From the NCBI GenBank assembly GCA_964450865.1, contig CAYVHB010000006.1, positions 55,547-119,546 of the forward strand: 64,000 bases of DNA, given 5' to 3'. Below the pieces are notes generated by a model. The model was given only the letters and a program-made list of their open reading frames with translations, was not told where the DNA came from and did not search any database. Shown piece after piece: positions 52,021-60,704 of the stretch (within the stretch, counting starts at the first letter, position 1; each line of letters starts with the position of its first letter). The translations under genes and the position numbers were made by a program. The stretch is from CAYVHB01 sp964450865. Its GTDB lineage: Bacteria; Bacillota; Clostridia; Saccharofermentanales; UBA5734.

Positions 52021-53181
52021 TATTCTGCAAGATTCACATCATGAAATTTTCAACCAATATGAGACGTACTTACAAAGTTAACTGGGATAATGACGTAGAA
52101 AATGAGTCATCATAAAGATGATAAATATCTTCTTTCGATGAAATCGCGCCGATGGCACGAATTTCTATTTACAAGTGGTTATTTAATGACAAAAATGGGA
52201 AAGTTCTGCGAAATAATTCGCATGATTTCATCTGATAAAACAATCCAAATTGCTAAATGAGCTGGGCTAATCCTATATAAGGACTCTGGCGATTGAGTCG
52301 CTATAACTGCCAGATCATAAACGCCATGAAAAAAGACCAGCCAGGATCCCGCTAGATAGACCATGCAAGAGCAATTCAGTTGATCAGTATCTTTCAATCT
52401 TATATTTGTCTTGATTTAATGTATCAAATAGATCTTATTCGATTGCTTATATATCAAAATGACAACTGATATAAAATACCACTGTTTCATGAAAATAGAT
52501 TACAACATAACATACAATATGAAAAACTAGTAGAAATTGATTTGATGTTTCACGTGAAACATTACATATTATTGTCAGTTAATATCAGACAATGCGAATA
52601 ATCATTGCTGAAGATATATTATATTTGAAATATCATTATAAATTAATCATATTCAAATATGAGACAAGTGATGTAAATATATGTGCTGTTATGTTTGTGT
52701 ATGATCAAATATGAGTTTAAGTTGAATGAAGGTGTAATGAAGGTTCAGTATATGGTGATCTCATGTTCTATTTATTGTACATTGCAGATAAATCATATCT
52801 ATGAGAAATAGCTCGAAATTTATGGTTGCAATGTAAAAATAGTCCTATAATATGATTTTACTTATTTTCAGACAATATAACGATGGGGTCTGTTTGATAT
52901 GGATACTAGGCTAAAACTTTTCTTTTCTACAAAGAGTATTGAAATGACTAATTCATTGTTTATAATAAACTATTTTGATTTAAAGATGACTTTGTCTGAT
53001 TGGAACTATTATGCAAAAGTAGGAAAGTAATTGGAATATGCTTATAAATATCGAAATATTGAAAATATTGAAGCAAAAACCTGATAATAGCCATATTCGT
53101 CATTGAATTTCCTATTATCGAGATGATTTATATGATAAAATATATAGAATAATCCCTACTACATGATTAAGGAGAAATATC
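52021..53181. other. Long AT-rich non-coding region between gyrB and parA
   Basis: About 1.2 kb without a credible gene on either strand. No tRNA cloverleaf was recognised. It contains a perfect parS site and many AT-rich segments; the parA ribosome binding site (AAGGAG) is at its end. Confidence 0.7.
52546..52561. promoter_or_regulatory. parS centromere site
   Basis: TGTTTCACGTGAAACA, the perfect 16-bp ParB/Spo0J palindrome, 620 bases before parA. Confidence 0.95.
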
Positions 53182-53958
53182 ATGTCAAATGTCCTGGCTA
53201 TTGTCAACCAAAAAGGCGGTGTAGGCAAAACAACAACGTGTGTTAATTTAGCTGCCTTTCTGGCGAATCAAGGTAAGAAGGTATTACTTATTGATATTGA
53301 TCCTCAAGGAAATGCGACTTCAGGATTTGGATTTGATAAGAATCAGCAACAACAAACTACTTATGATGTACTAATCAATCAGGTTCCAATTGAGAGTGTT
53401 ATCGTTCAAACTGGAAGAAGTAATTTATATATTTGTCCAGCAAACATTGAGTTAGCAGGTGCTGAGGTTGAATTGGTTTCTGTTGTTTCACGTGAAACAT
53501 GTCTACAGCGAGCAATCATCAACACAAGAAAGACTTATGACTTTGTACTAATGGATTGTCCGCCATCATTAGGATTGCTGACCATAAATGCACTGACGGC
53601 AGCGGATGGTGTGCTTGTTCCAATTCAAGGCGAATATTATGCTCTAGAAGGGTTGACCCAACTCATGGAGACGGTTACACTCGTAAAAAGAAGCCTAAAT
53701 ACTAAGCTATATGTATTTGGCGTTGTAGTAACCATGTTTGATTCACGTACACAATTGTCTCATCAAGTAGCGGGTGAAGTGCGAAAATATTTTGGTGATA
53801 AGGTCTTCAGAACGATCATACCGAGAAATGTTCGATTAAGCGAAGCTCCAAGTTTTGGAAAATCTATAATGGAGTATGATCCAAAATCCAAGGGAGCTGA
53901 GAGTTATGACGCATTAGCTAGGGAAGTCATTCGCCGGGCTGGAGGAGTAAGTGCATGA
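53182..53958 (+). CDS. parA: Chromosome partitioning ATPase ParA/Soj
   Basis: 258 residues, with AAGGAGAAA upstream. Deviant Walker A NQKGGVGKTTTCVNLA, DIDPQGNATSGFG and MDCPPSLGLLTINAL. Drives origin segregation with ParB and regulates DnaA in Bacillus. A perfect parS lies inside the coding region (53484-53499). It overlaps parB by ATGA. Confidence 0.97.
   Translation: MSNVLAIVNQKGGVGKTTTCVNLAAFLANQGKKVLLIDIDPQGNATSGFGFDKNQQQQTTYDVLINQVPIESVIVQTGRSNLYICPANIELAGAEVELVSVVSRETCLQRAIINTRKTYDFVLMDCPPSLGLLTINALTAADGVLVPIQGEYYALEGLTQLMETVTLVKRSLNTKLYVFGVVVTMFDSRTQLSHQVAGEVRKYFGDKVFRTIIPRNVRLSEAPSFGKSIMEYDPKSKGAESYDALAREVIRRAGGVSA
53484..53499. promoter_or_regulatory. parS site inside parA
   Basis: A second perfect TGTTTCACGTGAAACA, read through by parA as part of VVSRET. 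Confidence 0.95.
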
Positions 53959-54818
53959 GTGCTGCAATGAATAAAGGTCTTGGTAGAGGCCTTGGTGCCT
54001 TATTACAAACAACAGATGTAGTTAATGATGATATAAAGGGATCCATCGTAGATATAAAAATCAATGATATTTCACCCAATTCAGATCAGCCCAGAAAGCA
54101 ATTTGATCAGACAAAATTACAGGAATTAGCTAATTCAATACGTGAAAATGGTATTATTCAGCCGATTATAGTTTGCAGATCAGAAATAGGATATAAAATA
54201 GTTGCTGGGGAAAGAAGATGGCGTGCAGCCAGATTGGCAGGTCTTACATTAATTCCGGCGATTATTCGTGAATTAACTGATGCTCAGGTATTACAACATG
54301 CGCTGATCGAAAATATCCAACGTCAGGATTTGAATCCATTGGAGGAGGCTTACGCTTTAGAGAAGTTAATCCAGGATCACAGCATGACTCAAGAAAAACT
54401 GGCAACAACAATAGGTCGAAGCCGTCCTGCGATAACGAATACACTGAGATTGCTCAATTTGCCAGAATTAATCAAGCAGTATGTTTTAAACGAAGATATT
54501 ACGGCTGGTCACGCAAGAGCATTGTTATCTTTGCCAGAACTTGAATTACAACTTAAAGCTGCCGGATTAATCGTCAGCAAAGATCTCAGTGTTCGCGAAA
54601 CAGAAAAATTGGTAAAAAAAATGCTGGCACCAGCCAAAGAATCAAAGACCATCGACGAGGTCTATGTCATCAGTTTAAAGGATATTGAAAATCAACTGAC
54701 AACAAAACTCGGTACAAAAGTACATTTGCGGGACAAACAAGGAAAGGGATCGATCATCATTGACTATTTCAGTAATGATGACCTTGAAAGATTACTGACC
54801 ATGATGAATCAGATGTAA
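53955..54818 (+). CDS. parB: Chromosome partitioning CTPase ParB/Spo0J
   Basis: 287 residues. A GLGRGLGALL start, then PRKQFDQTKLQELANSI, the ParB/CTP-binding box GERRWRAARLAGL and ENIQRQDLNPLEEA, the helix-turn-helix KLATTIGRSRPAITNTLRLLNLP, and a C-terminal dimer domain. Loads at parS and spreads. The start lies after GGAGGAGTAAGTGC and overlaps the parA stop. Confidence 0.97.
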   Translation: MSAAMNKGLGRGLGALLQTTDVVNDDIKGSIVDIKINDISPNSDQPRKQFDQTKLQELANSIRENGIIQPIIVCRSEIGYKIVAGERRWRAARLAGLTLIPAIIRELTDAQVLQHALIENIQRQDLNPLEEAYALEKLIQDHSMTQEKLATTIGRSRPAITNTLRLLNLPELIKQYVLNEDITAGHARALLSLPELELQLKAAGLIVSKDLSVRETEKLVKKMLAPAKESKTIDEVYVISLKDIENQLTTKLGTKVHLRDKQGKGSIIIDYFSNDDLERLLTMMNQM

Positions 54819-54898
54819 TACAATCAATGCTTGTTTATCCTCTATAATAATGGTCAGGTAAATGCAATTTACAGTATACGAGTGAGCAGTAAACCAAG

Positions 54899-54931
54899 GG
54901 CGGTCACGGCTTTGTGACTGCCTGTTTTATT
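54899..54931 (+). terminator. Probable terminator after parB
   Basis: GGCGGTCAC-GGCTTT-GTGACTGCC followed by TGTTTTATT, about 80 bases after the stop. Confidence 0.65.
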
Positions 54932-54954
54932 CCTATCAAAATAGCATGATTTCT

Positions 54955-55014
54955 CATGATACCCACATTCAGCAATCTGCCTGTCATGATACCCACATTC
55001 AGCAATCTGCCTGT
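54955..55014. repeat. Exact 30-bp tandem duplication downstream of parB
   Basis: 54955-54984 and 54985-55014 are identical (start CATGATACCCACATTC). The rest of 54819-55305 is AT-rich without a gene, ending in three TAAATGAATA decamers at 55203-55232. Confidence 0.92.
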
Positions 55015-55305
55015 CATCGGTTTAATCATTACATTGAAGATTCATGAAAAAAATATAAATCTATGAATCGCACCCCAAATTTTAGTTTACGAACTGCATT
55101 TCAAATAATACGGGTTAAAAGCTGCAAGGCGCGATAAGTGGGATGAGAAGCAGGATGAATCCAGTCATTAATCATGAAATAAACGAAGAAAATATTAAGA
55201 AATAAATGAATATAAATGAATATAAATGAATCCAGATAATAATCATGAAGAAAAGTAAACATGAAGGAAAGAACAAAAGAACGAGAATGGATCAAGGAGG
55301 GAAAA

Positions 55306-58041
55306 ATGGACAGTCTAGCCAATAAGGACCAAATCAGTACAGGGATCCCAGGGATTGATCAAGTACTTCACTTTTTACGACTCGGAGATAATGTCGTTTG
55401 GCAAATTGATCAAATAGCAGATTATCAGATGTGTGTTCAGTCATATGTCAGACAAGCCATTCACGATCAAAGGAAAATAATCTATTTCCGGTTCGGCCGG
55501 CATCAGGATTTGCTGCCAGATTATGAAATAGGAAGATATAACCTGGACCCAAATGTTGGATTCGAAAATTTTACAAATCAGATCTATCAGACAATAACTG
55601 ACTCAGGTATCCAGGCCTTCTATATATTTGATTGTCTATCAGATTTGCTAGATATCTGGGCTTCAGATTTGATGATCGGAAATTTCTTTAAAATCATTTG
55701 TCCATATTTATTCGAACTGGATACAGTTGCATATTTTGCATTACGCAGAGGACAACATTCTTATGACGCAATTGCCAGAATCAGAGAGACGACACAACTG
55801 CTGCTTGATCTTTATCAGATCAATGACCAGATCTATTTGCATCCGTTGAAGGTTTGGCAGCGGTTCAGTCCGACCATGTTCTTGTTGAATCGAATTAATG
55901 CCTCAAGTGGTGAAGCCATTACAAATAGCGCGGAAGCTACAACGATCTTTACAAAAATCAAACAAATAACAGGTAACCAGTTGAATATATTATCCGGGTT
56001 GCGACAGGTTGATTATTGGGATCGCCTGTTTCAGGAAGCGGAAGTATTCAATAAAAGTATGGCCCTCAAACAGCATTTAACAGGTAATATCATCTCCGAA
56101 AAAGATCCAGGCCTCGCAACAATAAATGAAATAGACAGAAATGAGACGAACAGCAGTCGTGATTCAGTCACATATCAAATTGATGACCCATACAATCGTC
56201 GTTTGCGCAGATTGCTGTGTGGTGATGAAGGTCAAATCAGTCAGTTGACCAAAAGATATTTTACAATAAATGATCTGTTGCAGATTAAAAATCGCCAGAT
56301 TGGCACAGGCAAAATAGGCGGAAAAGCGGTTGGTATGTTACTGGCTCGAAAAATACTTGAGCAAACTTCGTACCGCTTATCAAACTCATGGATCAATATG
56401 ATGGAAGATCACGATTCATTCTATATAGGATCTGATTTGTATTATACGTATATTGTTCAGAACGGCTGGTGGAAACTGCGAGTTGAACAGAAAACAGAAA
56501 ATGGATATTTCACAAAGGCTAAAGAACTTAAATTACTTATATTAAATGGTAGCTTTTCATCTTCGATAAAAGAACAATTTCAGCAGATGCTTGAATATTT
56601 TGGCCAATCACCCATCATTGTCAGATCAAGCAGTTTACTTGAAGATGATTTTGGAAACGCATTTGCCGGTAAATATGAAAGCATATTCTGTGCCAACCAG
56701 GGAACGCCAGAAGAAAGATATGCCGCATTTGAACAGGCTATCCGAATTGTTTACGCAAGCACGATGGATGAAAATGCCCTGAATTACCGATTGAAAAAAG
56801 GGTTAGCCCAAAAAGATGAGCAGATGGCCTTATTGGTCCAGCGGGTTTCCGGTGCATACCATGGACAATATTTCTATCCTCTGATGGCTGGAGTGGGACA
56901 TTCTAATAATTTGTATGTCTGGGAACAAAACATGAATCCGGATGCCGGCATGTTACGACTGGTTTATGGATTGGGTACAAGAGCTGTTGATCGTGTTGAA
57001 GGTGATTATCCACGACTGGTTGCCCTGGATCAGCCACTGCTGACAACCCATGCCAATCGCAAAGATGAAATTACTTATTCACAGCATTATGTTGATCTGA
57101 TTGATCTGGAAACCAATAAATTGACGACGGTATCGCTGAAACAACTGCTGCACACAACAGTAAATCTTGATTTAAGTCTGGTCGCAGAAATAGAATGGGA
57201 ATCAAGTCACAGTCAGCGGAATTTGAATTATCAGGTAAGCAAAACATGGATCTTAACATTTCGCAAGTTCTTGCAAGATCCCAAAATGGTTTCCGAAATA
57301 CGTATGATGCTGGATATATTGGAAAAAGAATATGCATACCCTGTTGATATTGAATTTACAATCAATGAAACAAGTGATCACAAATTAATGTTCAATCTAT
57401 TACAATGCCGGCCACTTCAGACAAAAGGTATTGGTCACAAGGTAATATTTCCGGAAAATATAGATTATCGAAATGTTGTATTAAAGTCATACGGCCATTT
57501 TATGGGTGGAAATGTCAATCTATCCATAAAGTATGTAATTTATGTAATACCCGAGTTGTATGTTGGATTAACCAATCAGGAGAGGTATCAAGTTGCGCGC
57601 TTGATTGGTCAGCTGAATAAAGCGCTCAGCAATCATGCTAGTCAGAATATTGCGCTGATTGGCCCGGGACGCTGGGGAACAACAACGCCAGCATTGGGTA
57701 TTCCTGTTCATTTTTCTGAAATTAATAATATTAGTGTCCTGGCAGAAGTAGCTTTTGAAACAGCCGGCATGATGCCTGAAATATCATATGGCAGTCATTT
57801 TTTCCAGGATCTTGTTGAGACAAATATTTTTTATCTGGCTATTTTGCCGCAAAAACAAACAACAATTTATCAACCTGATTTATTTCAAAAACGTAAAAAT
57901 ATATTTAATGATCTTATCAATAATCAGGATCGCTGGTCATCCGTCATACATGTTGCAGTATTCGATGAATCACCTTTGGCCTTGTATTCAGATATTATGA
58001 GTCAGAACCTGCTATTTCTGAGAAGAGACCCTGACAGGTGA
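55306..58041 (+). CDS. RecA/KaiC-like domain fused to PEP-synthase-type ATP-grasp domain, unknown function
   Basis: 911 residues from ATG 55306, five bases after AAGGAGG. The N-terminal ~250 residues begin ISTGIPGIDQVL like KaiC/RadA-type ATPases, but the place of the Walker A loop reads RLGDNVVWQID, without GKT, so this half is probably inactive. The middle and C-terminal parts match the PEP/pyruvate-binding ATP-grasp domain: GKIGGKAVGMLLARK, IIVRSSSLLEDDFGNAFAGKYES, MALLVQRVSG, and a C-terminal GPGRWGTTTPALGIPV. No phosphohistidine swivel or PEP-binding barrel was recognised, so it is not a normal PEP synthase or PPDK. It could transfer phosphate to an unknown partner. Alone in its transcription unit, beside parAB. 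Confidence 0.75.
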   Translation: MDSLANKDQISTGIPGIDQVLHFLRLGDNVVWQIDQIADYQMCVQSYVRQAIHDQRKIIYFRFGRHQDLLPDYEIGRYNLDPNVGFENFTNQIYQTITDSGIQAFYIFDCLSDLLDIWASDLMIGNFFKIICPYLFELDTVAYFALRRGQHSYDAIARIRETTQLLLDLYQINDQIYLHPLKVWQRFSPTMFLLNRINASSGEAITNSAEATTIFTKIKQITGNQLNILSGLRQVDYWDRLFQEAEVFNKSMALKQHLTGNIISEKDPGLATINEIDRNETNSSRDSVTYQIDDPYNRRLRRLLCGDEGQISQLTKRYFTINDLLQIKNRQIGTGKIGGKAVGMLLARKILEQTSYRLSNSWINMMEDHDSFYIGSDLYYTYIVQNGWWKLRVEQKTENGYFTKAKELKLLILNGSFSSSIKEQFQQMLEYFGQSPIIVRSSSLLEDDFGNAFAGKYESIFCANQGTPEERYAAFEQAIRIVYASTMDENALNYRLKKGLAQKDEQMALLVQRVSGAYHGQYFYPLMAGVGHSNNLYVWEQNMNPDAGMLRLVYGLGTRAVDRVEGDYPRLVALDQPLLTTHANRKDEITYSQHYVDLIDLETNKLTTVSLKQLLHTTVNLDLSLVAEIEWESSHSQRNLNYQVSKTWILTFRKFLQDPKMVSEIRMMLDILEKEYAYPVDIEFTINETSDHKLMFNLLQCRPLQTKGIGHKVIFPENIDYRNVVLKSYGHFMGGNVNLSIKYVIYVIPELYVGLTNQERYQVARLIGQLNKALSNHASQNIALIGPGRWGTTTPALGIPVHFSEINNISVLAEVAFETAGMMPEISYGSHFFQDLVETNIFYLAILPQKQTTIYQPDLFQKRKNIFNDLINNQDRWSSVIHVAVFDESPLALYSDIMSQNLLFLRRDPDR

Positions 58042-58168
58042 TGATGCCATTTGAAAACGATCCCAGTCATAATTCCGTTACTTGTGTTAATTGACATACG
58101 TTTTTCGGGGTGCTATTTTTGATATATACCAGACATCAAACAACAATAAAAAAGGAGGAGGTGCCAAA

Positions 58169-58585
58169 ATGGCTTTACGCGAATCATCCGCAATCTGGAA
58201 TGGTAATCTGAACGATGGGAAAGGCACAATGCGCCTGGGATCAGGAACCTATGAAGGTGCATTCAGTTTTGCTTCACGTTTTAAAGATGGTCCTGGTACT
58301 AATCCGGAGGAACTGATTGGTGCGGCCCATGCAGGTTGCTTTTCAATGTTCTTATCAGCAATATTATCCGATGCAGGACATGTTCCAACCCGAATCGCCA
58401 CAACTGCGAAGGTTCACCTTGGTGCTGGGCCGAAGATTACACTGATTGAGTTGTCGACCGTCGGTGAGGTGCCGGGTATAGACGAAGCAATATTTAATGA
58501 ATTTGCGGAAAAGGCCAAGAAAGGCTGCCCGGTTTCACAAGCATTGGCTGCCGTTGAAATTAAGATGACAGCAAAACTCGTATAA
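58169..58585 (+). CDS. OsmC-family peroxiredoxin
   Basis: 138 residues from ATG 58169 after AAGGAGGAGG. The two redox cysteines are in AAHAGCFSM and KKGCPVSQAL, as in OsmC/Ohr hydroperoxide reductases; the start SAIWNGNLNDGKGTM is of the OsmC rather than the Ohr subgroup. Detoxifies organic peroxides. Its 3' end sequence is echoed downstream. Confidence 0.93.
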   Translation: MALRESSAIWNGNLNDGKGTMRLGSGTYEGAFSFASRFKDGPGTNPEELIGAAHAGCFSMFLSAILSDAGHVPTRIATTAKVHLGAGPKITLIELSTVGEVPGIDEAIFNEFAEKAKKGCPVSQALAAVEIKMTAKLV

Positions 58586-58626
58586 AACACCTTTGCCGCA
58601 GTCAAAGTCATTGTCACCACTTTGAA

Positions 58627-58650
58627 ATTGAGATGACAATTGAGATGACA
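58627..58650. repeat. 12-bp tandem duplication downstream of the OsmC gene
   Basis: ATTGAGATGACA twice in a row. The same words (GAAATTAAGATGACA) occur at the very end of the OsmC coding region, suggesting the repeat derives from it. Confidence 0.8.
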
Positions 58651-58758
58651 ATAATAATGTATCAAAATAAATTTTGTGATATTTGTTAACAGGTGTGCAG
58701 GATAATAACGAATTGAGATAACGGTATCTTACACAATCAAAAACGAACAAAAGTAGAT

Positions 58759-58789
58759 AAACCTCCGGCTTAAACCGGAGGTTTTGTTT
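58759..58789 (+). terminator. Terminator of the OsmC gene
   Basis: AAACCTCCGG-CTTAAA-CCGGAGGTTT followed by TGTTT. The rest of 58586-59060 has no gene; an 18-bp imperfect duplication (58910-58927, 58930-58947) lies before the next gene. Confidence 0.85.
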
Positions 58790-59060
58790 AGTTTTGAAAT
58801 TCCTAAGGTGTAGAAAGAGGGTTCACATGATCTTCAGGTTATTCTGCTAAATCTCACATAATTTCAATAAAGGATCTGCAAATTTCAGTTGTAAACTAAG
58901 GCTGTAATCAAAACAGAAGAATCCTGGTTAAAACAGATGAGTCCTGGCATGAAAGTGAAACATATCCTGATGAACGATAAAATTCGTGCATCAATGCATG
59001 AGAATAAAGCCCAGTCAGAAAAAATAACTGACTAATATTATTAATTAAAGGAGCCTGATT

Positions 59061-59681
59061 ATGAACAAGAATTTGAAAAATTTAACAGCGATTCTACTGT
59101 CTTTGGCCGTGATGGGTGGATCGAGCCTTGTTATGGCTGCAGAAACACCAATTGGTGCAGCGACTGCCCTACAGGACAAAGATCTGACATTGTCCGACAT
59201 GCTGACTTACGCCATTCAGGATGAATATCTGGCCCAGGCCGAATATGACGCCATTATCAAGAAATACGGCTCGATTCGTCCCTTCACAAATATCATTCGT
59301 GCGGAAAGTCAACACATCTCAGAACTTCTGCCATTGTTTACAGCCAACAAGATTTCTGTACCCGAAAATACTGCGGGTAGCCAGGTCGTTTTGCCAGATA
59401 GTCTCGGTGCCAGCTACACAGCCGGAGTCCAGGCTGAAGAACAAAACATTGCCATGTACCAGCGCTTTTTGAAAGAAAATCTGCCAGTGGACGTCCGCGC
59501 GGTGTTTGAGAATTTACTGGCCGCTTCAAATAACCACTTGCAGGCCTTTGCCAGAGCTAACAACAGACCTGCTGATATTGGCAGCATGACAGGATCTCAA
59601 CCGGCCAACCGTGGTTGGAAAAACAACCAGTCTGGCAATAACCGTCAATCAAATGTTCCCTTTCGTTTTAAATTCAGATGA
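59061..59681 (+). CDS. Exported DUF2202 (ferritin-like) protein
   Basis: 206 residues, with AAAGGAGC upstream. Signal peptide (about 1-26, cleavage near VMAAE). The body is a four-helix ferritin-like fold with metal-ligand candidates in IQDEYLAQAEYDAI, RAESQHISEL, QAEEQNIAMY and NNHLQAF, the DUF2202 pattern. Role unknown, possibly diiron-dependent oxidation or metal binding outside the membrane. The Asn/Gln/Arg-rich tail is disordered. Confidence 0.87.
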   Translation: MNKNLKNLTAILLSLAVMGGSSLVMAAETPIGAATALQDKDLTLSDMLTYAIQDEYLAQAEYDAIIKKYGSIRPFTNIIRAESQHISELLPLFTANKISVPENTAGSQVVLPDSLGASYTAGVQAEEQNIAMYQRFLKENLPVDVRAVFENLLAASNNHLQAFARANNRPADIGSMTGSQPANRGWKNNQSGNNRQSNVPFRFKFR

Positions 59682-59693
59682 AAAGGAAGGTCG

Positions 59694-59755
59694 CGGATTC
59701 TCATATTTATGTGATCAACAGCCACGGATTCTTATATTTATGTGATCAACAGCCA
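59694..59755. repeat. 31-bp tandem duplication downstream of the DUF2202 gene
   Basis: 59694-59724 and 59725-59755 differ at one base (start CGGATTCT, end CAACAGCCA). Confidence 0.92.
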
Positions 59756-59960
59756 AGGACAACTGCTGATACTTCCTGCCAGGGTATTGATAACGGACAG
59801 CCGGAACTTTCTTGACAGAATTCTTGGTACGATCATAAAATGGTTCTACTGAAATAGGCGCAAATATAGTATACTTATCTCGTATCATCAAGTACAAATG
59901 AAAAATCATATCTGATTCATACAAGAACAGGTGGCAAAATATGCGAAGGAGTGTGAGTCA

Positions 59961-60518
59961 ATGAGGACTTTTGTCGGCATAGATTTTACTAACGAGGTTA
60001 AAGAGGAAATCATTGAAGTACAAAACCGCTTGAAAGGGGCGACTCAATCTGGTCGCTGGAAGTCGATTGATGATCTTCATCTGACCTTGAAATTTCTCGG
60101 TGAAGTGAATTCGGCTCAACTGATTCAGGTTCATGATGCGGTCAAGAACATTTGCATGGAGAAGGCTCCCTTCGAATTGTCTGTGTCCGGTATCTGGACT
60201 TTTGATGACAAGGATGCAGTCAAGTTCTTGTGGCTGGGTCTGGCCGGTGATCTTGATCAATTGCGTAATTTGCAGGGCGATATTGATAGTGCCCTGGCAC
60301 CTGTTGGTTTCCCTGCTGAAAAACGAGGTTTCGCCCCGCATGTCACAATCGGCGAGAATATTGTTTTCAAAACTGACTTCGCAAAGGTTGCTGACGACCT
60401 GGGATCCGTTCAGCTAAGCACCATGCCCATCAAGAGCATTTATCTGTTCGAAAGCAAGAGAGAACATAACAAGCGTGGCTATCACAAAATTGCTGAGTAT
60501 CCACTAACTGTTAAATAA
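59961..60518 (+). CDS. thpR: RNA 2',3'-cyclic phosphodiesterase (LigT-like)
   Basis: 185 residues from ATG 59961, after AAGGAGTG. The two catalytic HxTx motifs HLTL (in DDLHLTLKFLGEV) and HVTI (in FAPHVTIGE) identify the 2H phosphoesterase family. It opens cyclic phosphates or ligates tRNA halves in vitro. The stop codon lies inside a duplicated segment. Confidence 0.92.
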   Translation: MRTFVGIDFTNEVKEEIIEVQNRLKGATQSGRWKSIDDLHLTLKFLGEVNSAQLIQVHDAVKNICMEKAPFELSVSGIWTFDDKDAVKFLWLGLAGDLDQLRNLQGDIDSALAPVGFPAEKRGFAPHVTIGENIVFKTDFAKVADDLGSVQLSTMPIKSIYLFESKREHNKRGYHKIAEYPLTVK

Positions 60519-60543
60519 GCCAGATAACTGTTAAATAAGCCAG
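60505..60543. repeat. 19-bp tandem duplication across the thpR stop
   Basis: 60505-60523 and 60525-60543 are identical (TAACTGTTAAATAAGCCAG), period 20. The first contains the stop codon. Confidence 0.93.
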
Positions 60544-60568
60544 CTTACCTGGCAATGAAGACAGAAAG

Positions 60569-60624
60569 AACCCTCCTGGTGTGTTCAGCTGAAATATTCA
60601 GCAAATCTGCCAGAAGGGTTTTTT
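60569..60624. terminator. Terminator between convergent thpR and lacZ
   Basis: AACCCTCCTGG / CCAGAAGGGTT with one mismatch and a large internal loop, then TTTT on the plus strand; TTCTTTCT follows on the other. Confidence 0.65.
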
Positions 60625-60704
60625 GTCGATGTTGATCATTACCGGAGAACCGGACATATTGACACAGGTTGTTGGCTTCGAGGCTATCGGTCCCAGGGCA
60701 GGGA

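Noticed and set aside
52179..52397. 72-codon minus-strand frame in the gyrB-parA gap
   Set aside because: Weak start, no recognisable family, in AT-rich non-coding DNA with many stops; could still be a small gene but not supportable.
52021..53181. tRNA or other structural RNA after gyrB
   Set aside because: No acceptor/T-loop pattern (GTTCRA) in a cloverleaf context was found by eye.
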